From positions 1 through 64,000 of the forward strand of contig NZ_AEVT01000096.1 of the NCBI RefSeq assembly GCF_000189275.1: DNA of 64,000 bases, written 5' to 3'. The notes beneath the pieces are model-generated. The model saw only the letters and a list, made by a program, of their open reading frames with translations, made no database searches and was not told the origin of the DNA. Position numbers and translations under genes: made by a program. Source of the stretch: Vibrio sinaloensis DSM 21326. Its GTDB lineage: Bacteria; Pseudomonadota; Gammaproteobacteria; Enterobacterales; Vibrionaceae. This document shows positions 8,757 to 19,086 of this stretch, one piece after another; the stretch's first letter is position 1; each line of letters begins with the position of its first letter.

Positions 8757-11130
8757 ATGTGTAAATCGTGTTATCACTGCGGTGAAGAAGTACCAGTCAA
8801 CACCGATTTTAAAGTAGAGATCCTCGGAGAAGTTAGGGCTATGTGTTGCCCTGGCTGTGAGACTGTCGCACAAACTATCGTCGATAGTGGCTTAGTTTCC
8901 TATTATCAATACCGAACGGCACCCGCGGAGAAAGCAGACCTCGTTCCTGAACAGCTTCAAGCGCTTGTTCACTATGATAATGAAGAAGTCCAGTCCGAGT
9001 TTGTTCGAAACTCGGATGATCGAGCCGAAGTCACCTTATCAATTGATGGTGTTTCTTGTGCGGCTTGTGCTTGGTTGATAGAGAAACAAGTCTCACACCA
9101 TTCTGGTGTGCTTTCTATTCGAGTCAACACTACAACGAATCGAGCGATTCTGGCCTGGGACAAAAGTAAGACTCGTTTGAGTGAACTCCTATCCACTATT
9201 CACCAGTTGGGCTATAAAGCCGCACCATTTGAAGCAGATAATCAGGAAGCGGCTTATCACAAGCAAATGAAGCAATACCTTTACCGTTTAGGTATCGCAG
9301 GCCTGGCTACAATGCAGGTCATGATGCTTGCAGTGGCTCTGTATTTGGAAGTCTTTGGTGATTTAGAGCCTGAGTTCAAAAACTACTTCCGATGGGTAAG
9401 TTTGATTTTTGCCACACCTGTAATGCTCTACTCCGCTCTCCCTTTTTACCTCAATGCATGGCGAAGTATCCGTAGCCGAACTTTGGGTATGGATGTCCCT
9501 GTTTTCAATTGCGATGATATTTGCCTATTTTGCAAGTTTAGTCGCAACCGTTACTGAACAAGGCGAGGTGTTCTTTGAGTCAATCTCCATGTTCGCGTTC
9601 TTCCTACTGGTTGGGCGCTTCTTAGAGATGCGAGCTCGTCGCAAAGCCGCCGCTGCGAGTGGTAATTTATTGAAACTAATTCCTGCCATTGCCACCAAGT
9701 TAGATGGCGATCAAGTTCCAGTGAAAACGCTCAAACTCGGTGATCAGATTCGAGTGTTGCCCGGCGAACACATCCCCGCTGACGGAAAGATCTTGTCCGG
9801 TCGAGTTCACATTGATGAGTCGATGTTGACCGGTGAATCCGTGCCTGTTGTTAAAACCAAAGATGACATCGTTTATGCGGGTACCTTAAATGGTGAGGAA
9901 TCGTTCGAATTAGAAGTGACGTCATCTAAAGCTGATTCAATGATCTCAAACATTGTGCGCCTACAAGACGAAGCTCAACTATCGAAACCTAAAATCGCCG
10001 AGATTGCTGACATCGTTGCCCGTTATTTTGTGGCTGTGATTTTGATCGTTGCTGCTGGCACTTGGTTCTTTTGGCATGAAGCGCGTCCAGACGATGCTTT
10101 CTGGATTATGCTGTCTGTTTTGGTTGCGACTTGTCCGTGTGCCCTATCACTTGCAACGCCAACAGCCTTGACCTGTGCCACCTCCAGAATGGGTAACTAT
10201 GGGATTTTGCTCAGAAAGAGCCATGTATTCGAAACCCTATGTAAGGTTAACCACCTAATCGTGGATAAAACAGGCACACTGACTCACGGTGATATCGTGA
10301 TTCGTGACGTTGAGTTGGTTTCATCTGTCAGTAAGGCGGAGTCGCTAGCCATTGCCGCCGCACTAGAGGCTCATGCAAACCACCCTATTGCCAGAGCGTT
10401 TAAACAGTATGCAGACAACGACATTGTGGTTGAAGATGTCGAGAACATCATTGGCTCGGGTATTAAGGGCTATTACTGCGGAAAAGCAGTTAAGATTGGC
10501 AGTGCTAACTTCGTACTTGAGGGCGATAATAAATCCAAGCCTAACGCTGTTTATCTTGCTGTTGATGGTGTCCATATCGCGACATTTATTTATCAAGACC
10601 CTATTCGTAAGGAAGCGCAGTCATTTGTTGAGCGCTTTAAGCAGGCAGGCATTAAAGTCACTCTACTCACTGGCGATTCTCACGCCAACGCAATGTCGGT
10701 CGCGAATGAAATCGGGATTGATAACGTGGTAGCAGAGGCCAAACCACAAGATAAATTGTCTTACCTACAGCAAGTCGATAGCAAGGATATCACTATGATG
10801 ATCGGTGACGGTATTAATGATGCCCCTACACTTGCAGGCGCACACTTGTCCGTCGCTATGGGTGGTGGTACCGATGTCGCTAAGGCATCGGCTGATATGG
10901 TGCTTCTTGGCGATCACTTAGAGAGAATTCTAGAGGCTAGAAAACTCGCCTTGCAAACTCGCAAGATAATTAGAGAAAACCTCGCTTGGTCTTTGGGTTA
11001 CAACTTGCTGATACTGCCATTGGCAGTGGCGGGCTTGGTCGCTCCATATTTTGCTGTTGTCGGTATGTCTGCGAGCTCGATTATAGTAGTATCTAATTCT
11101 CTTCGCTTACTCAAAGAACAGGGTAAATAG
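8757..11130 (+). pseudogene. ccoI: Copper-translocating P-type ATPase CcoI, frameshifted
   Basis: The coding sequence is split: one frame covers 8757-9557 and another covers from about 9454 to 11130. Dropping one T from the TTTT run at 9502-9505 joins them as ...GMDVPVSIAMIFAYF..., the expected helix sequence, giving about 790 residues. Features: N-terminal Cys-rich cluster (CKSCYHCGE, CCPGC), HMA-like CAAC, membrane helices, TGES actuator loop, CPC ion site (TCPCALSLATPT), DKTGT phosphorylation loop, HP motif (ANHPIA) and GDGINDAP hinge. CcoI delivers copper to CcoN. As written the gene makes no functional pump; with the rest of the operon intact, a sequencing indel is as likely as a true mutation. 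Confidence 0.85.
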
Positions 11131-11301
11131 ATGGAAAGCTTGTATATCTTAATCCCGATCGCCATCGTATTAGTGTGTGTTGCCGTTGCCGTTTTTCTCT
11201 GGGCCGTGAAAAGTGAGCAATTTGAAGACCTTGAGCGACAAGGACATAATATTTTGTTTGATGAAGACGAAAAGGACTCAAACAAGAAGAAGTCATCATG
11301 A
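11131..11301 (+). CDS. ccoS: cbb3 oxidase maturation protein CcoS
   Basis: 56 residues, starting directly after the ccoI stop. One membrane helix (about residues 5-25) is followed by the family segment FLWAVKSEQFEDLERQ and an acidic then lysine-rich tail. CcoS is required for cofactor insertion into cbb3 oxidase. Its stop overlaps the next gene's start (ATGA). Confidence 0.9.
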   Translation: MESLYILIPIAIVLVCVAVAVFLWAVKSEQFEDLERQGHNILFDEDEKDSNKKKSS

Positions 11302-11972
11302 CCCCCGATTGGATTGGCGCTTTTTTTATTGGTTTGGTTGGTGCGGGCCACTGCATGGGAATGTGCGGTGGTATCGCCTCGATGCTGTCGATAGGCCAAA
11401 CCTCCCCATCTAAACTCACCCCTCTTTTCTATAACCTCGGCCGTTTACTTAGCTATGCCGTTATTGGTGGTTTGGTTGGTGGTGCTGTCTCCTCAATATC
11501 TCAAGTTGGCGAGCTCAATCATATGTTAGCGTGGCTGCGCATCGCTGCGGCTGTATTTATGATTTTGCTTGCGTGCTATATCGGGCGTTGGTGGCTCGGA
11601 TTACTGTACATAGAGAAAATCGGGCAGTCGCTTTGGAAGCTTATTTCTCCCGCGGGTAAATCGTTACTACCACTAAAAAGCCCCGCTCATGCGCTCCCAT
11701 TTGGTTTGATTTGGGGTTGGCTACCTTGTGGCTTAGTATACTCTACGTTAACTTGGTCTGCTGTTGCTGGCAGTGCACTGGCTGGCGCTTTAGTCATGCT
11801 AATGTTTGGATTGGGGACCTTACCAGCAATGTTGCTGGTTGGTCACAGTGCTAAATTCCTCCATAGATTACAAAATTCTGTCACATTTCGTCATATCGTC
11901 GCGTTAATGTTATTAACTTATGGTCTATACACGGGCTATGGTGCATTAACTATCTTGTCAGTTACTTTTTAG
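11298..11972 (+). CDS. TauE/SafE-like membrane protein of the cco cluster
   Basis: 224 residues with about six hydrophobic helices. The N-terminal GLVGAGHCMGMCGGI motif and the later GLIWGWLPCGLVYSTL motif are typical of the 'sulfite exporter TauE/SafE family' (UreH-like) proteins found after ccoS in many gamma-proteobacteria. The Cys/Met/His-rich helices suggest a role in copper handling for cbb3 assembly, but this is inference. Translationally coupled to ccoS. Confidence 0.8.
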   Translation: MTPDWIGAFFIGLVGAGHCMGMCGGIASMLSIGQTSPSKLTPLFYNLGRLLSYAVIGGLVGGAVSSISQVGELNHMLAWLRIAAAVFMILLACYIGRWWLGLLYIEKIGQSLWKLISPAGKSLLPLKSPAHALPFGLIWGWLPCGLVYSTLTWSAVAGSALAGALVMLMFGLGTLPAMLLVGHSAKFLHRLQNSVTFRHIVALMLLTYGLYTGYGALTILSVTF

Positions 11973-12030
11973 GTCGCTGTTTTTATGCGTCTTTTTCCAC
12001 TACCTTTTAGTGTTAATGGGTGCTAAAATA

Positions 12031-12044
12031 TTGATGTATATCAA
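12031..12044 (+). promoter_or_regulatory. Fnr box in front of fnr
   Basis: TTGATGTATATCAA matches the Fnr consensus TTGAT-N4-ATCAA in every defined position. It ends 16 bases before the fnr start codon. That close, bound Fnr would block transcription or elongation, suggesting negative autoregulation under anoxia. Confidence 0.85.
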
Positions 12045-12060
12045 ATAGTGAAAGGTTGTT

Positions 12061-12810
12061 ATGATTTCTGAAAAGCCTGCAACAAAGCGTATCCAATCAG
12101 GTGGCTGTGCCATCCATTGTCAAGATTGTAGTATCAGCCAGCTTTGTATTCCGTTTACTCTAAATGAGTCTGAGCTTGACCAGCTGGATCAAATCATTGA
12201 GCGTAAAAAGCCAATCCAGAAAGGACAGGAATTGTTCAAAGCCGGTGACGAGCTTAAATCTCTGTACGCGATCCGTTCAGGCACAATCAAAAGCTACACC
12301 ATCACTGAACAAGGCGACGAGCAGATCACAGCGTTCCACCTTGCAGGTGACTTAGTAGGGTTTGATGCCATCACTGGTGATGCCCACCCTAGCTTCGCTC
12401 AAGCGTTAGAAACGTCAATGGTGTGTGAGATACCATACGAAACTCTTGATGACCTATCAGGGAAAATGCCTAAGCTGCGCCAGCAAATTATGCGACTGAT
12501 GAGTAATGAGATTAAAGGCGACCAAGAGATGATTCTTTTGCTATCTAAAAAGAATGCCGAAGAGCGCTTAGCGGCTTTCTTATACAACTTGTCAACTCGC
12601 TTCTCCCAACGCGGATTCAGCCCTCGTGAGTTTCGTTTAACGATGACGCGCGGTGACATCGGTAACTACTTAGGCCTAACTGTTGAAACGATTTCTCGTT
12701 TATTGGGTCGTTTTCAGAAATCAGAGATTCTAAGCGTTAAAGGTAAGTACATCACTATCCTAGACCATGATGCGTTAATGGAATTGGCTGGCGTCTCAAC
12801 AGAATCGTAA
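12061..12810 (+). CDS. fnr: Fumarate/nitrate reduction transcriptional regulator Fnr
   Basis: 249 residues. The oxygen-labile [4Fe-4S] cluster ligands Cys20, Cys23, Cys29 and Cys122 fall at the same numbers as in E. coli Fnr; Cys16 is also conserved. A cyclic-nucleotide-binding fold (about 35-145) and dimerisation helix lead to a winged helix with recognition segment [12 protein letters not shown]. Global switch for anaerobic respiration. Its own promoter has a perfect Fnr box. uspE follows, as in E. coli. Confidence 0.95.
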   Translation: MISEKPATKRIQSGGCAIHCQDCSISQLCIPFTLNESELDQLDQIIERKKPIQKGQELFKAGDELKSLYAIRSGTIKSYTITEQGDEQITAFHLAGDLVGFDAITGDAHPSFAQALETSMVCEIPYETLDDLSGKMPKLRQQIMRLMSNEIKGDQEMILLLSKKNAEERLAAFLYNLSTRFSQRGFSPREFRLTMTRGDIGNYLGLTVETISRLLGRFQKSEILSVKGKYITILDHDALMELAGVSTES

Positions 12811-12818
12811 TAACTTCA

Positions 12819-12859
12819 ATGATGTAGCTCGCATTTCATCCGAAATAGAGCTACATCAT
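12819..12859 (+). terminator. Hairpin after fnr
   Basis: Perfect 12-bp arms ATGATGTAGCTC (12819-12830) and its complement (12848-12859) with a 17-base loop, 8 bases after the fnr stop. The following tract is pyrimidine-rich but not a pure T-run. Confidence 0.6.
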
Positions 12860-12951
12860 ACTTCTCTCATATTCCTTCATCTTTTCCTAAAACTCTCTTA
12901 AGAACTAAGCTACATTAATCATATGTTCCTCCTCATGTTAAAGGAGTCTAT

Positions 12952-13900
12952 ATGAGCATCTATAACAAGATCCTAGTTGTTGCTGACATCAATAAAGATG
13001 AACAACCCGCTTTAGCCCGTGCAATGCAGCTTGCTGCTAAAAGTCGCTCTCCTAGTCAGGTGACGTTTTTTCTTTCCATTTATGATTTCTCCTATGACAT
13101 GACATCCATGCTTTCTATTGATGAGCGTGACGCAATGCGCCGAGGTGTAATTGGTCAACGTGAGCAGTGGATAGAAAAAAGTCGCCAAAGACTACCTTAT
13201 TGATGGCATCGAATTCGATGTAAGAGTTGTTTGGCACAATCGCCCCTATGAAGCAATCATCGCAGAAGTGTTTGGTGGCGAGCACGATATTGTGATCAAA
13301 GGAACGCGTAAACACGACGTGCTTGAATCGGTAATCTTTACTCCAACCGACTGGCACCTCTTGCGCAAGTGTCCGTGTCCAGTGCTGCTTGTGAAAAACG
13401 CTGAGTGGCCGGAAGATGCAAGCATTATTGCGTCTGTTCATGTCGGCTCTGAGAATGACACTCATCTTGGCTTAAACGACAGCATGGTTGATCAGCTTAA
13501 GAGTCTTACAGAACGCTTGGGAGCGAGCCCTTATTTGGTTAACGCCTACCCTGTTACTCCGGCCAATATCACGATTGAATTACCTGAGTTTGACCCTGCC
13601 ACCTATACCGATGCGGTGCGTGGTCATCACCTTACTGCGATGAAGGCACTGCGCCAGAAACACGGATATGATGATGAGCAAACTGTGGTAGAACAAGGTT
13701 TGCCCGAGGACATCATTCCAGAAGTTGCTCAGCGACTGAACACAGCAATGGTGATCATCGGTACGACAGGACGTACAGGCTTGTCTGCTGTGTTTATCGG
13801 TAACACTGCTGAACACGTTATTGATAAGATAAATTGCGATGTCATGGCGTTGAAGCCGCAAGGCTACATAAGCCCACTCGACCCTAGAACGGCAATCTAG
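12952..13900 (+). pseudogene. uspE: Universal stress protein UspE, frameshifted
   Basis: Two Usp domains in tandem, expected at about 315 residues. The first frame (12952-13203) stops early; removing one A from the A6 run at 13175-13180 restores ...EQWIEKVAKDYLIDGIEFDVRVVWHN... and joins the frame that runs to 13900. The C-terminal domain carries GTTGRTGLSAVFIGNTAEHV, the usual nucleotide-binding signature. UspE acts in stress resistance and cell interactions. Strong SD (AAGGAG). Like ccoI, the lesion is one surplus base in a homopolymer, so an assembly error is plausible. Confidence 0.85.
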
Positions 13901-13920
13901 ATTAAATTAAGAGAATAAAA

Positions 13921-13943
13921 AAGGAAGATGTAGCATCTTCCTT
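13921..13943. terminator. Bidirectional terminator between uspE and ttcA
   Basis: AAGGAAGATG-TAG-CATCTTCCTT: ten-bp perfect stem, three-base loop, with T-runs on both strands. It serves the convergent uspE and ttcA. Confidence 0.9.
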
Positions 13944-13961
13944 TTTTTATTCGTTGCTTAA

Positions 13962-14855
13962 CTATATGTTAGTCACGTCGATAAACATTGATTCATCGAT
14001 GTTGGTCGATGAGACAATCGCTTCATTAAATTCGTACTCTTCTCGTTCACCATCACGATCAAGTGGTAAGTTTTCAAAATCAAACAGATTCTTATCAGCT
14101 AGTTGACTAGGACTAACGTTCTGAATTGATTTAAAAATGGCTTCTACGCGACCTGGTGTCTTCTTGTCCCATTCAATCAGCATAGCCTTAATCGCCTGGC
14201 GTTGAAGGTTCTCTTGCGAGCCACAAAGGTTACACGGAATGATTGGGAAGGCTTTATGCTCAGCGTATTTGATGAGGTCTTTCTCGCGACAGTACGTCAA
14301 TGGTCGAATAACGACATTACGACCATCATCAGAGCGAAGTTTCGGTGGCATCGCTTTTAAGCGCGAGCCATGGAACATGTTTAAGAACATGGTCTCAACA
14401 ATATCATCTAAATGGTGACCAAGTGCCAGCTTAGTCGCACCAATCTTTTCGGCAAAAGAATAAAGTGTGCCGCGGCGCAAACGTGAGCACAAACCACAGG
14501 TAGTTTTACCCTCTGGTACCTTCTCTTTAACAACCGAATACGTGTCTTTATCGACGATGTAATAAGGAATGTTCAATGTTTCGAAGTAGTCTGGGAGAAT
14601 GTGCTCAGGAAAGCCCGGTTGCTTCTGATCTAAGTTCACCGCCACCACTTCAAACTTAATTGGAGCTGCTTTTTGTAGATTCAGCAGGATATCGAGCATC
14701 GCAAATGAATCTTTACCACCACTAATACATGCCATCACCACATCACCTTCTTCAATCATGTTGTAGTCGGTAATGGCATTTCCAACATTTCTTCTCAGGC
14801 GTTTCTGAAGCTTGTTGAACTCTAGGGTTTCTTTTCTAGTATCTTTTTCAGTCAT
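13962..14855 (-). CDS. ttcA: tRNA 2-thiocytidine(32) synthetase TtcA
   Basis: 297 residues. PP-loop ATPase motif SGGKDS (45-50), Cys120-x-x-Cys123 ([10 protein letters not shown]) and a second pair Cys208/Cys211 (CNLCGS) that bind the catalytic iron-sulfur cluster. TtcA thiolates C32 of several tRNAs in the cytoplasm. Length and motifs match the E. coli enzyme. Convergent with uspE; neighbourhood fnr-uspE-ttcA is common in enterics and vibrios. A short hairpin TGCTGG/CCAGCA (14871-14887) lies in its leader. Confidence 0.95.
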   Translation of the reverse strand: MTEKDTRKETLEFNKLQKRLRRNVGNAITDYNMIEEGDVVMACISGGKDSFAMLDILLNLQKAAPIKFEVVAVNLDQKQPGFPEHILPDYFETLNIPYYIVDKDTYSVVKEKVPEGKTTCGLCSRLRRGTLYSFAEKIGATKLALGHHLDDIVETMFLNMFHGSRLKAMPPKLRSDDGRNVVIRPLTYCREKDLIKYAEHKAFPIIPCNLCGSQENLQRQAIKAMLIEWDKKTPGRVEAIFKSIQNVSPSQLADKNLFDFENLPLDRDGEREEYEFNEAIVSSTNIDESMFIDVTNI

Positions 14856-15041
14856 TGCGTGCTCTCACATTGCTGGGTAAACCAGCAGTAGGACATCCTA
14901 ACGTGTTTTATTTGGGGCGTGGATTATACGAGCTTTTTAATTAGGATTAAATGTTTGTGACGGATTCAACATGGAAAAGTCGCTGACTATTGCGACGATG
15001 CAGTGCACAGTTTGAGGGGAGAACAAATAAGACGTATAGAA

Positions 15042-15062
15042 AAGGGCCTTTAATCGGCCCTT
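15042..15062 (-). terminator. Terminator of the DUF2987 gene
   Basis: AAGGGCC (15042-15048) pairs with GGCCCTT (15056-15062), followed on the minus strand by TTTTCT. Located 6 bases past the stop. Confidence 0.8.
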
Positions 15063-15068
15063 CAGAAG

Positions 15069-15728
15069 CTAGTTCGCTTTAGGTAAATATGGTAGAACTC
15101 GCGCGGTCTCCTGCGGAAGAGTCATGCTGCCACCTTCACCAATTTCGGCCAGTGAGACTTGCACTTTTCCGTCGATAATCGCTTTGCTATTGCCGTTAGA
15201 AAACTGAATCGTAGAATTGAGTTTGTTGGGAAATTCTAAGGTCACCCCTTCAACATCAGGTGTAAACCAACTAGCAAACATCCCGCCGAGTTGCTCCAAA
15301 ATGGCTTGCATTTGTGGAAGCAAAACTTCTACTTCTTGATAAGTAACCTGCCCATTCATTGGCTCTTTAGTCATTACCACCATAGAGAAGTCACATCGCA
15401 TATCCATTGGGGTATGAACAAATACTAATGGATTGGCTGAGCGCAAATTGTTGTCGAGCGGAACAATGACCTCATTGTAAGGCGAGATTTTCAGCTCTTC
15501 GTAATGCTCTTCTTTTTCCATCCAAGCTTTTTCGATGTTACACAGTTGCTTGGTGTTCGCATTTAGGAAAAAAAAGCCAACTTTAACGTCGTCGTGCCCT
15601 TCTTTCGCATTTTGCTTCATGTGAGAGAAAAGCTTTGAGTAGGTGAACATGTATTCTTGAGCATGGCTTGGAATGGAGGCGGTCAAGCTCAATGTCGCGG
15701 TTAAAAGGGCTAACGGTAATTTCTTCAT
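15069..15728 (-). CDS. Secreted DUF2987 protein
   Basis: 219 residues with a clear signal peptide (about 1-23, cleavage after SHA). The mature part starts QEYMFTYSKLFSHMKQNAKEGHDDVKVGFFF, of the DUF2987 type known from Vibrio and Shewanella; function is not established. Two cysteines (CNIEKAW and RCDFSMV) could form a periplasmic disulfide. Single-gene unit with its own terminator. Confidence 0.75.
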   Translation of the reverse strand: MKKLPLALLTATLSLTASIPSHAQEYMFTYSKLFSHMKQNAKEGHDDVKVGFFFLNANTKQLCNIEKAWMEKEEHYEELKISPYNEVIVPLDNNLRSANPLVFVHTPMDMRCDFSMVVMTKEPMNGQVTYQEVEVLLPQMQAILEQLGGMFASWFTPDVEGVTLEFPNKLNSTIQFSNGNSKAIIDGKVQVSLAEIGEGGSMTLPQETARVLPYLPKAN

Positions 15729-15888
15729 TGAATTTATAGTCTTATATATTGTTTATTAAGTGGAGTTCACTCGTCTATGTTGGCTCAAGAAGGAGCTTCC
15801 AAGAATGGTCGATTATGACTAATCATGCTTTGCAAGTCGGTGACCTATGCCTCACCACGCTGAGAGTCTTTACGTGGACAAACAAAAA

Positions 15889-15916
15889 CTGCCGCTGACC
15901 GAAACGCCAGCGGCAG
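15889..15916 (-). terminator. Terminator of the 15937-16740 gene
   Basis: CTGCCGCTG (15889-15897) and CAGCGGCAG (15908-15916), then TTTTTG on the minus strand. Confidence 0.85.
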
Positions 15917-15936
15917 CATAAACGCCTCATTCACTG

Positions 15937-16740
15937 TTACGCATTGAACACTTGTGAATCATTGTCGTTGTCATCTTCATCTTTAGGGCGGTCTGAAGCG
16001 ATAATTTTCAGCTTAATCCCAAACATATTGCGATAAATGATGCCTTTAGCGTGGAAGAAAAACGGCATCACAAAAATCAGCCCAAGACCGTAAAACATCA
16101 CGCCAATCACAAACATTATCGAAATAAAGAAATAGATGGCCGCCAATGGAAGAATCTTCTTGTTGACTGCTCTTAATGACAGCAACAAAGATTGCATTGG
16201 AGGAACTTGCTTTTCACAGATAAGCAGAATGGAGTTGCTGAATGCAAGGGATAAGTACAATGACAAAAACGGCAGTAGCATTGAAGCAACGCCTTGCAAA
16301 ACCAGGCTCGCAAGTGTGGCGATAATCACCGGGATAGTAAATTGAAGTCCTTTAGCGATGTGTCGCGGTTTAGTGGCCAGCCCTGCGGCATGGCTCATCG
16401 CCATCAGACTGATCCCAGCATAAATAGGGGCGCTCACCACTTCGTAGCTAAAGTTGGCAACCATGATTGCGTTGATAATGCTCGGGTCAAACGCATCAGG
16501 GCTAGTAAAGGCGTCAATAATAACCCCAGGGTTTCCCAATTGAAGCTTGAGAGCTAAGAAGAAAATCGCAAACTGCAATACGATCAACAATACGATTGCA
16601 GGAGAAAAGGATAAAAAGTTTTTAACGGTGTGGTTCCACGCTTCTTTTAATACGTCTCCTGCTTTGAGTTCGTACTTCCCAGATAGCGCACGCTCAATGC
16701 TCCCACCTAAATTAAAATCTTTTTCTATGTCGTTACTCAT
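15937..16740 (-). CDS. Multi-pass inner-membrane protein, function unknown
   Basis: 267 residues. A ~40-residue cytoplasmic N-terminus is followed by about five or six hydrophobic segments (near 40-60, 90-115, 135-175, 195-225) and an acidic cytoplasmic tail (KDEDDNDNDSQ). The ISLMAMSHAAGL and final FVMPFFFHAKGIIYRNMFG segments resemble BPSS1780-type or glycerophosphoryl-diesterase-like membrane proteins, but I cannot assign a family. Divergent from potA and ends in its own terminator. Confidence 0.7.
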   Translation of the reverse strand: MSNDIEKDFNLGGSIERALSGKYELKAGDVLKEAWNHTVKNFLSFSPAIVLLIVLQFAIFFLALKLQLGNPGVIIDAFTSPDAFDPSIINAIMVANFSYEVVSAPIYAGISLMAMSHAAGLATKPRHIAKGLQFTIPVIIATLASLVLQGVASMLLPFLSLYLSLAFSNSILLICEKQVPPMQSLLLSLRAVNKKILPLAAIYFFISIMFVIGVMFYGLGLIFVMPFFFHAKGIIYRNMFGIKLKIIASDRPKDEDDNDNDSQVFNA

Positions 16741-16766
16741 TATTAATTCCGATGCTTAATCACTAG

Positions 16767-16997
16767 TTAAGCCACTTGTTGGTCCATGCGACGTTGCAAT
16801 TGGGCGACATTATACTGAAACGTCATCAAGTCTAAAATCCAATCTCCGCCAATAACTTGCTTTCTCGCTTTTATGGTTGATAATTGACCACTAAACGCAT
16901 CCACTTTGTCTAGACGACTGATTCTGAGACAAAAATACCCTACTTCAACAGCCTTAAAAGGTATAGAGAGAGTATGGTAAGAAAAGTTTACTTTTAC
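16767..16997 (-). other. Coding-like frame of 76 codons without a start codon
   Basis: Read on the minus strand, the frame is open from just after a TAG (16998-17000) to a TAA (16767-16769). Its translation looks protein-like, with a C-terminal amphipathic helix (QYNVAQLQRRMDQQVA) after GGDWILDLM. No ATG is available near the beginning; the earliest usable start would be a GTG in the middle without a ribosome binding site. It may be the remains of a small gene, a leader-fused exon lost by a frameshift, or chance. Confidence 0.25.
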
Positions 16998-17034
16998 CTA
17001 CAAAAATATTTCTGTTTCTGGGTAAGAAAATGCT

Positions 17035-17062
17035 TTGATTTCACACTTTTGGTGATTATGAT
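17035..17062 (+). promoter_or_regulatory. Proposed sigma-70 promoter of potABC
   Basis: TTGATT (17035-17040) and TATGAT (17057-17062) with a 16-bp spacer, 40 bp before the potA start region. Confidence 0.5.
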
Positions 17063-17102
17063 GCGCGCCTCTATTTTGTGTAACTACGGGCCATTGTGAA
17101 AA

Positions 17103-18245
17103 ATGGTTAATGTGGGAGAAAAACAGACGTTGAACGTTAAACAACAAGCAGGACAGCCAGTTATTCGTCTAACTGGAATCAGTAAAAGTTTCGATGGCAA
17201 GGAAATCATCGGTAATCTTAGTCTAGATGTAAACCATGGTGAGTTTTTAACCATACTTGGTCCATCGGGTTGCGGTAAAACCACCGTACTTAGAATGATT
17301 GCTGGCTTCGAAACAGCTGATAACGGTGACATTATTCTTGATGGTCAAACTGTTACTCAGGTCCCTGCTGAACAAAGACACGTTAACACTGTTTTTCAAA
17401 GTTATGCGCTCTTCCCTCACATGACAGTATTTGAAAACGTTGCGTTTGGTCTGCGCATGCAGAAAGTACCAACTGCTGATATCGAGCCTCGTGTCCTAGA
17501 AGCGCTGCGTATGGTGCGTCTAGAGAAAATGGCTCAGCGTAAACCTCATCAGCTATCTGGCGGCCAACAACAACGCATCGCAATCGCTCGCGCGGTCGTA
17601 AACAAGCCAAAAGTCCTACTTTTAGATGAGTCTTTGTCTGCTCTGGATTACAAGCTTCGTAAACAAATGCAGATCGAATTGAAGCAGCTACAGCGTCAGT
17701 TGGGTATTACCTTTATCTTCGTTACTCACGACCAAGAAGAAGCACTCTCTATGTCTGATCGCATCATTGTTATGCGTGATGGTGTAGTTGAGCAAGACGG
17801 ATCGCCACGCGAGATTTATGAAGAACCAAAGAACCTGTTTGTTGCTCGTTTCATCGGTGAAATCAACGTGTTCAACGCCACTATGATTGAGCGAATCGAT
17901 GAAAAACGAATTCGCGCGAAGATTGAAGGTGTGGAATCGGTTGTTTATTACGATAAAGAAGCGCAAGCCGGTGACAAGCTTCAAGTCCTACTTCGCCCAG
18001 AGGATCTCCGTATTGAAGAGATCAAAGAATCTGAGCAGCGTGGCATTGTCGGCCATGTGACAGAGCGTACTTATAAAGGTATGACGTTGGATTCGGTTAT
18101 CGAGCTGGAATCTGGTATGCGCGTGATGGTGAGCGAGTTCTTTAACGAAGACGATCCAGACGTAGACCATTCTCTAGGTCAAAAAGTTGCGATTACTTGG
18201 GTAGAGAGCTGGGAGGTTGTACTCAATGAAAGCATCGAAGTTTAA
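17103..18245 (+). CDS. potA: Spermidine/putrescine ABC transporter ATP-binding protein
   Basis: 380 residues from the ATG at 17103; a GTG at 17112 or TTG at 17130 (with GGAG upstream) are alternatives because no good SD precedes the ATG. Walker A GPSGCGKT (about 53-60), signature LSGGQQQR, Walker [13 protein letters not shown] and H-loop THDQEEA are all present; the C-terminal ~130 residues form a TOBE regulatory domain. Energises polyamine import. potB begins before its stop. Norspermidine/spermidine uptake by this system affects Vibrio biofilm formation. Confidence 0.93.
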   Translation: MVNVGEKQTLNVKQQAGQPVIRLTGISKSFDGKEIIGNLSLDVNHGEFLTILGPSGCGKTTVLRMIAGFETADNGDIILDGQTVTQVPAEQRHVNTVFQSYALFPHMTVFENVAFGLRMQKVPTADIEPRVLEALRMVRLEKMAQRKPHQLSGGQQQRIAIARAVVNKPKVLLLDESLSALDYKLRKQMQIELKQLQRQLGITFIFVTHDQEEALSMSDRIIVMRDGVVEQDGSPREIYEEPKNLFVARFIGEINVFNATMIERIDEKRIRAKIEGVESVVYYDKEAQAGDKLQVLLRPEDLRIEEIKESEQRGIVGHVTERTYKGMTLDSVIELESGMRVMVSEFFNEDDPDVDHSLGQKVAITWVESWEVVLNESIEV

Positions 18246-19086
18246 TCTTCAGAACGCAATCATCGCGCTGATTGTTGGTTGGCTGACGCTTTTCGTTTTA
18301 ATTCCCAATGTAATGATTATCGGTACTAGCTTCTTAACTCGTGATGAAGCGAACCTGATTGAAATGACATTTACGTTGGACAACTACTGGCGCTTGATGG
18401 ATCCACTGTACGCTAAGGTATTGTGGCATTCATTCTACATGGCAATTATTGCAACCATGATCTGTTTGGTTATTGGTTATCCGTTTGCGTATATCGTCGC
18501 CAAAATGCCAGAGAAGTGGCGACCAATCATGTTGTTTTTGGTGATTGTTCCATTTTGGACCAATTCTCTGATTCGTACTTATGGATTAAAAATTGTCCTT
18601 GGCACTCAAGGCATTTTAAACAAGTCCCTAATAGCGATGGAAATTATTGATAAGCCTATTCGCCTAATGTACACAGAGACTGCAGTCATGATTGGCCTTG
18701 TATACATTTTGCTGCCTTTCATGATTTTGCCGCTCTATTCTGCGATTGAAAAGCTTGATCATACCTATACGGAAGCAGCAAAAGACTTGGGGGCGAATAA
18801 GTTCCAAATCTTTACCAAGGTGACGTTGCCGTTAACTATGCCTGGAATTATTGGCGGCTGTTTACTGGTGTTGCTGCCAGCTTTGGGGATGTTCTACATC
18901 TCTGACCTACTGGGTGGTGCGAAGAACTTGCTTATCGGTAATGTGATTAAGAGCCAGGTGTTAAATGCACGAGATTGGCCATTTGGTGCAGCAACCAGTA
19001 TTGCTCTTACGATTGCCATGGCGATCATGCTTTATGCCTATTACAGAGCGGGTAAATTATTGAATAAGAAAGTGGAGCTAGACTGA
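18226..19086 (+). CDS. potB: Spermidine/putrescine ABC transporter permease PotB
   Basis: 286 residues from the ATG at 18226, nine bases after GGGAGG; a TTG at 18217 is too close to that site. Six membrane helices and the permease EAA loop ([22 protein letters not shown], about residues 180-200) that contacts PotA. Overlaps potA by 20 bases and shares the TGATG stop/start with potC. Confidence 0.92.
   Translation: MKASKFNLQNAIIALIVGWLTLFVLIPNVMIIGTSFLTRDEANLIEMTFTLDNYWRLMDPLYAKVLWHSFYMAIIATMICLVIGYPFAYIVAKMPEKWRPIMLFLVIVPFWTNSLIRTYGLKIVLGTQGILNKSLIAMEIIDKPIRLMYTETAVMIGLVYILLPFMILPLYSAIEKLDHTYTEAAKDLGANKFQIFTKVTLPLTMPGIIGGCLLVLLPALGMFYISDLLGGAKNLLIGNVIKSQVLNARDWPFGAATSIALTIAMAIMLYAYYRAGKLLNKKVELD

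Larger units (their letters stand above)
16741..17102. other. Intergenic region between a membrane-protein gene and potA
   Basis: Divergent promoter region of 362 bp. It holds the proposed potA promoter at 17035-17062 and, on the minus strand, a coding-like frame without a start codon (16767-16997, listed separately). Confidence 0.5.

Noticed and set aside
9454-9557. Programmed frameshift in ccoI (as in E. coli copA)
   Set aside because: The shift needed here is +1 in a plain TTTT run, in the middle of the membrane domain and without a stimulatory structure; the short product would be useless. An indel is simpler.
16924-16942. CTGAGACAAAAATACCCTA resembles the 19-bp dyad
   Set aside because: The second arm does not pair with the first and no sigma-54 promoter was seen at enhancer distance, so I do not count it as a regulon member.
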